Source: Phycisphaeraceae bacterium
GTDB lineage: Bacteria; Planctomycetota; Phycisphaerae; Phycisphaerales; Phycisphaeraceae
Direction of reading: 5' to 3'
Assembly (NCBI GenBank): GCA_029260695.1
Contig: JAJDCT010000154.1
Location: forward strand, 1 to 6,440
Length of the DNA stretch: 6,440 bases
Shown here: in pieces, positions 1-5,816 of the stretch
Layout: every line of letters begins with the position of its first letter
Position numbering within the stretch: the first letter of the stretch is position 1
Program-made: the position numbers and the translations under genes
Notes under the pieces: generated by a model
Told to the model about the DNA's origin: nothing
The model's database searches: none
Seen by the model: only the letters and a program-made list of their open reading frames with translations

Positions 1-531
1 CACCGCTCGGCTGGGCGCGTCTCGGTTGGTGGGCTCGACCAGCTCCAGATCTACAAGGTCGTCGTCGACATGGAGTATGGCGACCGGGCCTTCCTGCTGC
101 GCCAGGAGTTGGGCGTATTGGGTCAGCCAGGGGCCGCTTAATCCCGGGAGGTTCCCGAGGATTACGGCCTCGATCGCGAGGGCTTGGTCGAGTGCCTCGT
201 CAACGGGGGGCGTTGTGTCGTCCTGGTCGGATGACGGGAACTGAGTGTCGTCGTGTGGTTCGATATCACCGATCGTAGCAATGGGCGAATCGTCCGGTTC
301 GGGTTGAAGCCGAAGCGGGGCGTTGCCTTCGATCGGTGGGGCCTGGGTGGTCGGTGGGATGTGTTTGGGTTTTTCGGTGAGTTTGGGTCGTAGCCGGATC
401 GGCGCTGGGCCGACCAACTCGTCGCGTTTGGGGTCGACCGGGGGGGGCGGTGTATCGGCTACAGGGCCTTGGCCTGTCAGAAAGAGGTCGGCCAATTGGT
501 CCAATGCCTGCTGTGTGCGTGTGTCATCCAT
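1..531 (-). CDS. Partial hypothetical protein with degenerate ParA-like P-loop segment (C-terminus beyond left edge)
   Basis: I read this frame directly: it is open from the ATG at 531 to base 1 (177 codons, no stop), so the C-terminus lies outside the window. I do not recognise the family. Residues 1-20 look like an amphipathic helix (MDDTRTQQALDQLADLF). Residues 21-115 are Pro/Asp/Glu-rich and probably disordered. Residues 118-165 look folded: a hydrophobic strand, the loop NLPGLSGPW (127-135), a helix, a second strand, then HVDDD (154-158). This aligns without gaps to the start of the neighbouring ParA-like ATPase (NQKGGCGKT ... LVDMD), but Pro-Trp replaces the catalytic Lys-Thr. I infer a degenerate, probably non-hydrolysing SIMIBI-type NTPase fold. 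The start is uncertain: an in-frame ATG at 570 is possible, an in-frame stop lies at 577-579, and neither ATG has a good Shine-Dalgarno site. The gene lies 134 bases downstream of the ParA-like gene on the same strand. Confidence 0.75.
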   Translation of the reverse strand, partial: MDDTRTQQALDQLADLFLTGQGPVADTPPPPVDPKRDELVGPAPIRLRPKLTEKPKHIPPTTQAPPIEGNAPLRLQPEPDDSPIATIGDIEPHDDTQFPSSDQDDTTPPVDEALDQALAIEAVILGNLPGLSGPWLTQYAQLLAQQEGPVAILHVDDDLVDLELVEPTNRDAPSRAV

Positions 532-620
532 GACGAAACCCGTTGAGATCAAAAAACGGAAGCCGGACATCAAGACTCAGCATACCGCCTGCCCGTGTGC
601 TGACCCCGACCATCGCGTGC

Positions 621-626
621 ATTATA
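621..626 (-). promoter_or_regulatory. Candidate -10 box (TATAAT) upstream of the left-edge gene
   Basis: On the minus strand there is an exact TATAAT in the gap between the ParA-like stop and the start at 531. No convincing -35 box is found at 15-18 bases spacing; the nearest TTG-type hexamer, TTGCAA, is only 11 bases away. If used, transcription would start near 613-614, giving a leader of about 80 bases. The left-edge gene would then have a promoter of its own besides any read-through from the ParA-like gene. Confidence 0.4.
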
Positions 627-665
627 GGACTTTTGACTTGCAACCCATCCCCCCTCGATCCGGGG

Positions 666-1985
666 CTACTGCACCACGATAATATTGTTCAGTTCGCCAA
701 AAGGGTTGGACTCGACGTAGCTGTTGTAAGGGTCCTGAACCCACTGCCCGTCGACGACCAGGCGGTAGCGGTATCGCCCCGGCGGGACGGTGACGCAGGT
801 CTGCCAGACGCCCAGGGAATCGTCGCGTTTCAGCGGGGTCGTGGCGGGGTTCCAACCGTTGAAGTCCCCGGCGATGGCGACGTTCGCCGCCTTGCCGTTG
901 GGCTGGATAAACAGCAGGCCTTGGGCGGTGTGTCGTGCGCCAAAAAGCCCGGCGAGTTTTTTCTCGTAGCTGTCAGGCGGCGCGACGGGGGCGGGCTCCA
1001 GGGTATCGGTCGCAGCTCTGGGCGGGGCGGGGGAGGTGAAGCCCTCGGCCCGTGCGTCGTTGTCACTAGCCAGGCGCGAAGAAAGCTCCGCGGTCCGGCT
1101 CGATAGCGCCCTGGCTCGCTCGACCAGCTCGGCGGCCCGGCTCATCGCGGGGTTGCTGACGGTGCCCGCCACGGCGGCCTCCTGTGGCTCGTACTGCGGC
1201 ATCATGGCGGTGGCAGGTTCCGGCGGGTTCGCCAGGAGCCACTCGGTGAGGCGCTCGAAGTCCTGCATCCCCCGGCTGGCGGCGTCGTATTCGGTGATCG
1301 GCTGGCCGAAGCTCGCCGCCTCTTTGAGTTTGCTGTTGAAGTTGATGACGATCGGCAGAAGCTCTTCGCCGAAGTGGCGCTTGAGTTCCGAGAGGATCTC
1401 CCGTGCCAGCTTGGTCCGCACGTCGTACATCGTCGCCAGCACCTTGAAACGCACATGATGGCCGGCCCGCCGCGCGAGCATCTGGATCGTCTGCTGCTGA
1501 CGCACAGCGCCCTGCATCGAGAAGAACCCGGTCTCCACCGGGATCAAGACCTCGTCAGAAGCTCGCAGCGCATTGAATGTCAGTAGCCCGATCGATGGCG
1601 GGCAGTCCACGATGCAGAAGTCGTACTGGTCCTGCACGGTCGAAAGCACCTGCACCAGCCGACGGTCCTTGTCCGGTGCGGTCGAAAGCTGCGCTTCCAT
1701 CCCGGCGAGCGTGATCGAAGAAGGCGCCAGGTCGAAGTTCCGCGCAATCTGCCAGGTCACTTCCGACATCGCAAGCGAACCATCGAGCCCGGCACGGAGC
1801 ATGTCGGCAACGGATTTTTCGATCTGGGCATCGGGCACCGCCAGCCCCATCGCGCAGTGAGACTGTGGGTCCATGTCGACTAACAGTGTGCGCTTGCCCT
1901 TGGCGGACAACGACGCGGCGAGGTTGATCGAGCAAGTGGTCTTGCCGCAGCCGCCTTTTTGATTGATGATCGCGATCGTTCGCAC
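666..1985 (-). CDS. ParA/Soj-family ATPase fused to a C-terminal AMPK-beta-type glycogen-binding (CBM48) domain
   Basis: 439 residues from a GTG start. Residues 1-251 form a ParA/Soj ATPase. The deviant Walker A is KGGCGKTT (10-17, signature Lys10, P-loop Lys15), DMDPQ (37-41) carries the Asp equivalent to the Soj catalytic one, and Walker B ends at Asp127 (IVDCPPS). The typical Soj C-terminal segment EAASFGQPITEYD is at 222-234. Known members bind ATP, dimerise on DNA and position chromosomes, plasmids or protein cargo. Residues 252-343 are an Ala/Pro/Glu-rich linker with a probable helix at about 280-313. Residues 356-439 match the AMPK-beta glycogen-binding fold: GDFNGWN (373-379), GVW (392-394), PPGRYRYRLVVDGQW (401-415) and NNIIVV (433-438). 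The carbohydrate-contacting positions Trp100, Trp133 and Asn150 of AMPK-beta correspond to Trp378, Trp415 and Asn433; Lys126 is Arg408. A TTG at 2111 would add 42 residues that do not look like protein, whereas the GTG lies exactly at the usual ParA N-terminus. No parB or parS is visible. Binding of glycogen and any positioning role are inferred. Confidence 0.9.
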   Translation of the reverse strand: MRTIAIINQKGGCGKTTCSINLAASLSAKGKRTLLVDMDPQSHCAMGLAVPDAQIEKSVADMLRAGLDGSLAMSEVTWQIARNFDLAPSSITLAGMEAQLSTAPDKDRRLVQVLSTVQDQYDFCIVDCPPSIGLLTFNALRASDEVLIPVETGFFSMQGAVRQQQTIQMLARRAGHHVRFKVLATMYDVRTKLAREILSELKRHFGEELLPIVINFNSKLKEAASFGQPITEYDAASRGMQDFERLTEWLLANPPEPATAMMPQYEPQEAAVAGTVSNPAMSRAAELVERARALSSRTAELSSRLASDNDARAEGFTSPAPPRAATDTLEPAPVAPPDSYEKKLAGLFGARHTAQGLLFIQPNGKAANVAIAGDFNGWNPATTPLKRDDSLGVWQTCVTVPPGRYRYRLVVDGQWVQDPYNSYVESNPFGELNNIIVVQ

Positions 1986-1992
1986 GCCCGGG

Positions 1993-1998
1993 CCCTTT
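1993..1998 (-). promoter_or_regulatory. Ribosome binding site deciding the GTG start of the ParA-like gene
   Basis: On the minus strand AAAGGG stands 7 bases before the GTG at 1985-1983, with a second purine stretch, AAGGA, just upstream at 2001-2005. This supports the GTG, which directly precedes the first beta strand (RTIAIINQKGG), over the longer TTG start at 2111. Confidence 0.6.
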
Positions 1999-2119
1999 CG
2001 TCCTTGAAAGTGGCTGACCGACCTACCCAACCAGCCGCCTCTTACGCGGCAACCATGGGCCGACCCAGCCAGGCCGACCCTGTATGAAGTTATCGGGGCC
2101 AATCCAGTCAAACCTTGAA

Positions 2120-2133
2120 TATCAATACTGATA
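2120..2133. repeat. Small inverted repeat in the divergent intergenic region (possible operator)
   Basis: TATCA-ATAC-TGATA: two perfect 5-base arms around a 4-base spacer. It lies in an AT-rich patch (about 2107-2136) of the otherwise GC-rich 278-base region between the divergent ParA-like and maf-lpxK genes. Position and symmetry fit a regulator site, but arms this short can occur by chance. It does not resemble the parS consensus. Confidence 0.2.
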
Positions 2134-2251
2134 AAGCGGTCGGGGGCTTGGTCTGGGATCCAGGATATGACCGAGGCGGGTCAGGCCGGAGGGCAGACAT
2201 CCGGGGTTGAGTCAATGACCGAGCCCTGGTGTTCGTTTGTTCGTCCCCCAT

Positions 2252-2257
2252 TACACT
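2252..2257 (+). promoter_or_regulatory. Candidate -10 box placing transcription start at the maf-lpxK ATG
   Basis: TACACT ends 6 bases before the ATG at 2264, so transcription from it would begin at or beside the A of the start codon and give a leaderless mRNA. No Shine-Dalgarno sequence precedes this ATG, which fits. The -35 region is weak: GTGTTC (2229-2234) at 17 bases spacing. Confidence 0.35.
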
Positions 2258-2263
2258 GTCGCC

Positions 2264-4006
2264 ATGCCTGACCGGCCAGACCTGATCCTTGCCAGCCAAT
2301 CCCCCAGACGCGCCCAGCTTCTGCGGTCGGCTGGATACCGCCCCGTCACCGCTAAGCCGCTCTTTGATGACCCCCCCCAGCCAGAAGGCGGGGGCCGGAC
2401 AGCCGAGGAACTCGCGGTCCAGTTGGCCGGTCAGAAGGCGGACAGCCTGATAGCCCAAACGCCGCCCAACGCCGTGATCCTTGCTGCAGACACGATTTGC
2501 GTAGGAGCCCAGGGGGATTTGATCGGCCAGCCGACGGACCGGGACAACGCTGGCGACATGATCAGGGGTTTTATGAACGCGACTCATCGGGTCGTCACAG
2601 GGGTGTCCCTGGTCACATCGGGGCGTAAGCAGGTGTCGTTTGCCGACCAGGCCGAGGTGAAGTTCGGGCCGGTTTCCGATGAGCAGCTAGAGGCCTACCT
2701 GAACACCGATCAGTGGCGCGGCAAGGCCGGGGGGTACAACCTCTTTGACCGGCAGCGCGACGGGTGGCCCATTGAAGTCATGGGCGATCCGACAACCGTG
2801 GTGGGGCTGCCGATGAAGAAACTCAAAGGTGCTCTAGCCCAACTCGGTGTTCATCCAGAGCCCACCGCCCGTCCTAAATTCGGCACCCAACAAGGCCGGC
2901 TATTCGAGGTCATGGGGGGACAGAACAAGTGTTTTTCAAGCCGACTGGCACGGATAGGGCTGTCGCTGATGAAGCCGGGTTACGGCCTTGTGGTATCGAT
3001 CCGGAACAAGATGTTTGATCTGGGCGTGCGAAAACCGGTCCGGCTGCCCCGCCCGACGATCAGCGTCGGCAACCTCACGACCGGCGGGACGGGCAAGACG
3101 CCGATGGTCATCGAACTCGCTAAAAGGCTGATTGAACAGGGTTCGCGCCCGGCGGTGCTGCTGCGGGGCTACCGAGCCCAAGGCGGGTCGGGGGACCATC
3201 CGGAGGGCAATCCGGGGGGCAGTGATGAAGCGATGATGCTGGCGGGTGAACTGGGTTCATCCGCCCCCGTGGAACCGGACCCCAACCGTGCGGCCGCGGC
3301 GAGGCGGGTGATAGAAAAACACCCCGCAACCGATGTGTTTCTATTAGATGACGGGTTCCAACACCGGCAGGCCCACCGCGATCTGGACCTCGTGCTGATT
3401 GATGCCACCCGGCCGTTTGGTTTTGGTCACCTGCTGCCCCGTGGCCTGTTGCGTGAATCGGTCAAGAACCTACGCCGCGCCGACGCGGTGATCGTCACGC
3501 GCTGCGGCATGGTGGACGAAAAGGTTTTAAGGGAACTGGATAGCCGGATCACCCGACTCTTTGGCGAGCCACCGATCGCACACACCGCCGAGCGTTGGGT
3601 CGGGTTCCGTGAGAACGATGCTGTGCTGCCGGCAGACCACCTGCGCAATATCAAAGTGGCGAGCGCCTCGGCGATCGGAAACCCCAAGGCCTTCTGGGCC
3701 ATGTCCCGGTCCGCTGCAAAAGAGGTGGTCGAGTGCTACCACTTCGATGACCATCACCGGTATACCCTGCCCGATGTCGTGGCTGTGCTCGACGGCGCGA
3801 AATGGATGCGCGCTTCGGCGGTGGTTATCACCGAGAAAGACTGGGTCAAGTGGGAGCCGCTGCTCAATGAGATGGAGCGTATGCCCCGAGACAAAGACAC
3901 CGGGGCAGACATCCGCATCCTCCGGCCGATCCTCGGGATCGAGTTCCTCGACGGCGGGGGCGAGTTGGATCGTCTGCTTGAGCAGGCTGTGAAACCGACA
4001 AAATGA
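2264..4006 (+). CDS. lpxK: Fused Maf nucleotide pyrophosphatase - LpxK tetraacyldisaccharide 4'-kinase
   Basis: 580 residues. Residues 1-197 are a Maf domain: SQSPRR (11-16), AADTIC with the expected catalytic Asp76 (74-79), HRVVTGVSL (108-116), WRGKAGGYNL (151-160) and GDPTTVVGLPM (174-184). Maf proteins hydrolyse NTPs, often dTTP/UTP or modified nucleotides, to NMP and pyrophosphate. Residues 223-580 are a full LpxK, which phosphorylates the 4' position of the lipid A disaccharide to give lipid IVA at the inner membrane. It shows the LpxK-type N-terminal segment (about 227-254), the P-loop VGNLTTGGTGKTP (268-280), RGYR (301-304), LDDGFQH (361-367), PRGLLRES (392-399) and TEKDWVK (523-529). 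The linker is only about 25 residues. An upstream TTG at 2237 would add nine residues, but Maf proteins normally begin right at LILASQSPRR, so the ATG is chosen. In LpxK the N-terminal helix is the membrane anchor; here it is internal and only moderately hydrophobic. A single-base assembly error joining two neighbouring genes cannot be excluded. Confidence 0.92.
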   Translation: MPDRPDLILASQSPRRAQLLRSAGYRPVTAKPLFDDPPQPEGGGRTAEELAVQLAGQKADSLIAQTPPNAVILAADTICVGAQGDLIGQPTDRDNAGDMIRGFMNATHRVVTGVSLVTSGRKQVSFADQAEVKFGPVSDEQLEAYLNTDQWRGKAGGYNLFDRQRDGWPIEVMGDPTTVVGLPMKKLKGALAQLGVHPEPTARPKFGTQQGRLFEVMGGQNKCFSSRLARIGLSLMKPGYGLVVSIRNKMFDLGVRKPVRLPRPTISVGNLTTGGTGKTPMVIELAKRLIEQGSRPAVLLRGYRAQGGSGDHPEGNPGGSDEAMMLAGELGSSAPVEPDPNRAAAARRVIEKHPATDVFLLDDGFQHRQAHRDLDLVLIDATRPFGFGHLLPRGLLRESVKNLRRADAVIVTRCGMVDEKVLRELDSRITRLFGEPPIAHTAERWVGFRENDAVLPADHLRNIKVASASAIGNPKAFWAMSRSAAKEVVECYHFDDHHRYTLPDVVAVLDGAKWMRASAVVITEKDWVKWEPLLNEMERMPRDKDTGADIRILRPILGIEFLDGGGELDRLLEQAVKPTK

Positions 4007-4031
4007 CCTTTCAGGCCTGACGGGGTACAAT
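4003..4031 (+). promoter_or_regulatory. Sigma-70-type promoter for the small membrane gene and hldE
   Basis: ATGACC (4003-4008, four of six matches to TTGACA) and TACAAT (4026-4031, five of six matches to TATAAT) are exactly 17 bases apart. The -35 box overlaps the TGA stop of maf-lpxK. Transcription would start near 4038, leaving about 30 bases of leader that include the ribosome binding site at 4056-4061. Confidence 0.55.
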
Positions 4032-4055
4032 GTGGGCCCTGACCTTCTTTGTTTG

Positions 4056-4061
4056 AAAGGA
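4056..4061 (+). promoter_or_regulatory. Ribosome binding site of the small membrane protein gene
   Basis: AAAGGA (within GAAAGGA) stands 6 bases before the ATG at 4068. It selects this ATG over the upstream TTG at 4032, which would add 12 residues lying within the promoter and leader. Confidence 0.65.
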
Positions 4062-4067
4062 TCTGCC

Positions 4068-4220
4068 ATGACTTTTTCGTTCGATGTGGCAACCACCCTG
4101 GCACACACCCCCGGCGGCGTGATGATTGGGGTGCTCCTCTTGGCGACCGTGGTGGGTTTTATCGCTGGCCTGTTCTTTGAGCGTACCAACAACCGGCGCT
4201 CACAGGACCGCGAGAATTGA
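4068..4220 (+). CDS. Small single-pass membrane protein, 50 residues, unknown function
   Basis: The product is 50 residues long, from an ATG with a good ribosome binding site. Residues 1-16 are a short polar/mixed N-terminus. Residues 17-37 are one strongly hydrophobic segment (GVMIGVLLLATVVGFIAGLFF) with a Gly-x3-Gly pair (Gly30, Gly34) that could serve helix packing. Residues 38-50 form a charged tail (ERTNNRRSQDREN). The basic residues after the helix predict N-out/C-in topology. No signal-peptidase site or lipobox is seen. It has its own promoter and lies between lpxK and hldE, with only 3 bases separating its stop from the hldE TTG, so the two are probably translated together. I do not recognise a family. 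A link to LPS assembly at the inner membrane is suggested only by position. Confidence 0.75.
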   Translation: MTFSFDVATTLAHTPGGVMIGVLLLATVVGFIAGLFFERTNNRRSQDREN

Positions 4221-4223
4221 TCC

Positions 4224-5720
4224 TTGCCCGGCAAAGACCTCATTCATCTACTGGATAACTGGCGCCCCAAGCGCATCACCGTCGTCGGCGACTTCATGGC
4301 CGACCGGTATGTCTATGGACACGCCGAACGGCTGAGCCCCGATGCCCCGGTCCCCGTCCTCGCTGCGCAGCGCGAGGAACTCAAGCCCGGTGGCGCTGCG
4401 AACGTCGCGCTGGCGCTGCGTGCGCTGCGCTGCGAAGTCGATTGCCTGGGTGTCGTCGGCAAAGACGATATGGCCGATGCCCTGCGCAACTCACTGCAAC
4501 AGGGGGGCTGCGACGCGTCAGGGCTATTGGCCACGCCAGATCGGCCGACCACGGTGAAGCACAACTTCATCGGCCTGGCGCAGCACCGCCACCCCCAGAA
4601 GATGTTCCGCGTCGACGAGGAGAGCCGGTCAGAGATCCCCAAGGCCGTCACCGACCGTCTGCTTAAGCTGGCCGAACGCAAACTCAAGAAGTCCGACGTG
4701 CTGTGCCTGGAAGACTACGGCAAGGGCGTGCTGACCGAAGCGGTGTGTCAGGGGTTGATCAAACTCGCCAAGCGGATGGGCGTGCCGGTGCTGGTCGATC
4801 CCGCGGCGATTGAAGATTACAGCAAGTACCGAGGCGCGACCTGCATCACACCCAACCGTTACGAGGCGGCGCTCGCCACCGGCCGAGATGCTGCAGATGC
4901 GGACGAGGCTGCGCTCCTGGGCCTTGGAAGGAAGCTGATCCGCGATCTAAAACTCGACACGCTCGTGCTGACGCTGGATAGGCAGGGGCTGCTATTGATG
5001 CGCAAAGGCGCTAAGCCCCGGTTCGTTCCGACGAGGGCACGCGAGGTCTACGATGTCACCGGCGCCGGTGACACGGTGCTGGCGATGCTGGCCAGCGCGT
5101 TGGCGAATGACACCGGTTGGGATCGGGCCATCGAGTTAGCCAATGTAGCCGCCGGGCTGGAGGTCGAGCGGTCCGGGGTGGTCCCGATCGACCTCGACGA
5201 GGTTTTGCTTGAAGTGCTTTCTAGCAACCACAAGTCACTGGGCAAACTGAGGACGCTTGACGAACTGGTCCCCGAGTTGGCGGCACACAAACGACAGGGC
5301 AAGACCGTCGCGTTTACCAATGGCTGTTTCGACATCCTCCACGCCGGGCACGTCAGCTACCTCCGCGCGGCGGCGGGTTGCGGTGACCTTCTGGTGGTTG
5401 CGCTCAACAGCGACAAGTCGATCCGAAAGCTCAAGGGCAAAGATCGGCCTGTGAATCACGAGGCCGACCGCGTGATGGTCTTAAGCGCTCTGGAGAGTGT
5501 CGACTACGTCGTTGTCTTCGGTCAGGACACGCCCAAGACGCTGCTGCGGAAGCTCAAGCCGGACGTGCTGGTTAAGGGCGACGAGTACGCACACGACCAG
5601 GTTGTCGGGCACGAGATAGTCGAGTCGTACGGCGGTAAGATCGCCCGGGTCCCGATGGTCAAGGGCAAAAGCACGACCAATATCATCCGTAAGATCGGCT
5701 CGGACCCACCCCGCAAGTAG
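4224..5720 (+). CDS. hldE: Bifunctional D-beta-D-heptose 7-phosphate kinase / heptose 1-phosphate adenylyltransferase HldE
   Basis: 498 residues, slightly longer than the usual 475 or so. The N-terminal PfkB-type kinase (about 14-335) phosphorylates D-glycero-beta-D-manno-heptose 7-phosphate at C1. It has VVGDFMADRY at the first strand, GGAAN (56-60), TPNRYE (209-214) and GAGD (280-283) with the catalytic-base Asp283. The C-terminal nucleotidyltransferase (about 355-498) makes ADP-heptose for LPS inner core. It has FTNGCFDILHAGHVSYL (364-380) with HAGH (373-376), LNSDKS, LVKGDEY and STTNIIRKI (483-491). GmhA, GmhB and HldD, which complete the pathway, are not in the window. The start is inferred: TTG at 4224 is the only usual start codon between the in-frame TGA (4218-4220) and the first strand, and a weak GAGAA purine run lies 7 bases upstream. 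Both active sites look intact. Confidence 0.95.
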   Translation: MPGKDLIHLLDNWRPKRITVVGDFMADRYVYGHAERLSPDAPVPVLAAQREELKPGGAANVALALRALRCEVDCLGVVGKDDMADALRNSLQQGGCDASGLLATPDRPTTVKHNFIGLAQHRHPQKMFRVDEESRSEIPKAVTDRLLKLAERKLKKSDVLCLEDYGKGVLTEAVCQGLIKLAKRMGVPVLVDPAAIEDYSKYRGATCITPNRYEAALATGRDAADADEAALLGLGRKLIRDLKLDTLVLTLDRQGLLLMRKGAKPRFVPTRAREVYDVTGAGDTVLAMLASALANDTGWDRAIELANVAAGLEVERSGVVPIDLDEVLLEVLSSNHKSLGKLRTLDELVPELAAHKRQGKTVAFTNGCFDILHAGHVSYLRAAAGCGDLLVVALNSDKSIRKLKGKDRPVNHEADRVMVLSALESVDYVVVFGQDTPKTLLRKLKPDVLVKGDEYAHDQVVGHEIVESYGGKIARVPMVKGKSTTNIIRKIGSDPPRK

Positions 5721-5770
5721 TTCCGGCCGTATCCATTTTTAAACCTCGCACGCTCATCTACAACACCATC

Positions 5771-5800
5771 CCACATGGGGCCGATTCTGCCGCCGTGTGG
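5771..5800. terminator. Hairpin between the convergent hldE and TPR genes (candidate bidirectional terminator)
   Basis: CCACATGGGGC (5771-5781) pairs with GCCGCCGTGTGG (5789-5800) as an 11-pair stem with one bulged G (5792), one G-U pair and a 7-base loop. It lies 50 bases after the hldE stop and 16 bases before the TPR gene's stop, where a shared terminator would be expected. No U-tract follows on either strand, and on the minus strand the G-U pair becomes an A-C mismatch, so it is stronger for hldE. The rest of the 96-base gap shows nothing else. Confidence 0.4.
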
Positions 5801-5816
5801 ATCAACTGGGTGGGTA

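Noticed and set aside
651..668. CCCC...GGGG hairpin just after the ParA-like stop as a terminator
   Set aside because: The stem is only 4 pairs and no U-tract follows, so it is too weak to call.
26..1106. Plus-strand open frames at 26-244, 323-682 and 543-1106
   Set aside because: They lie opposite the well-supported minus-strand genes at 1-531 and 666-1985, and their translations look like antisense shadow.
2006..2111. Longer version of the ParA-like protein starting at TTG 2111
   Set aside because: The extra 42 residues are compositionally unlike the rest and match no ParA N-terminus. The GTG at 1985 has a ribosome binding site and lies directly before the first strand.
2083..2111. Possible minus-strand promoter for the ParA-like gene (TTGACT at 2111-2106)
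   Set aside because: The -35 box is good, but the sequence 17 bases on (TTCATA) matches a -10 box at only two positions.
2167..2223. Nine-base direct repeat ATGACCGAG (2167-2175 and 2215-2223)
   Set aside because: A single 9-base repeat in about 280 bases of intergenic DNA is plausible by chance and has no further symmetry.
2108..2587. Minus-strand open frame of 159 codons across the divergent region and maf start
   Set aside because: It overlaps the conserved Maf coding sequence and its translation shows no domain-like pattern. It is a shadow frame.
4385..4440. Repeated GCGCTGCG-like units within hldE
   Set aside because: They are explained by Ala/Leu/Arg codons of the conserved GGAANVALALRALR segment in GC-rich DNA.
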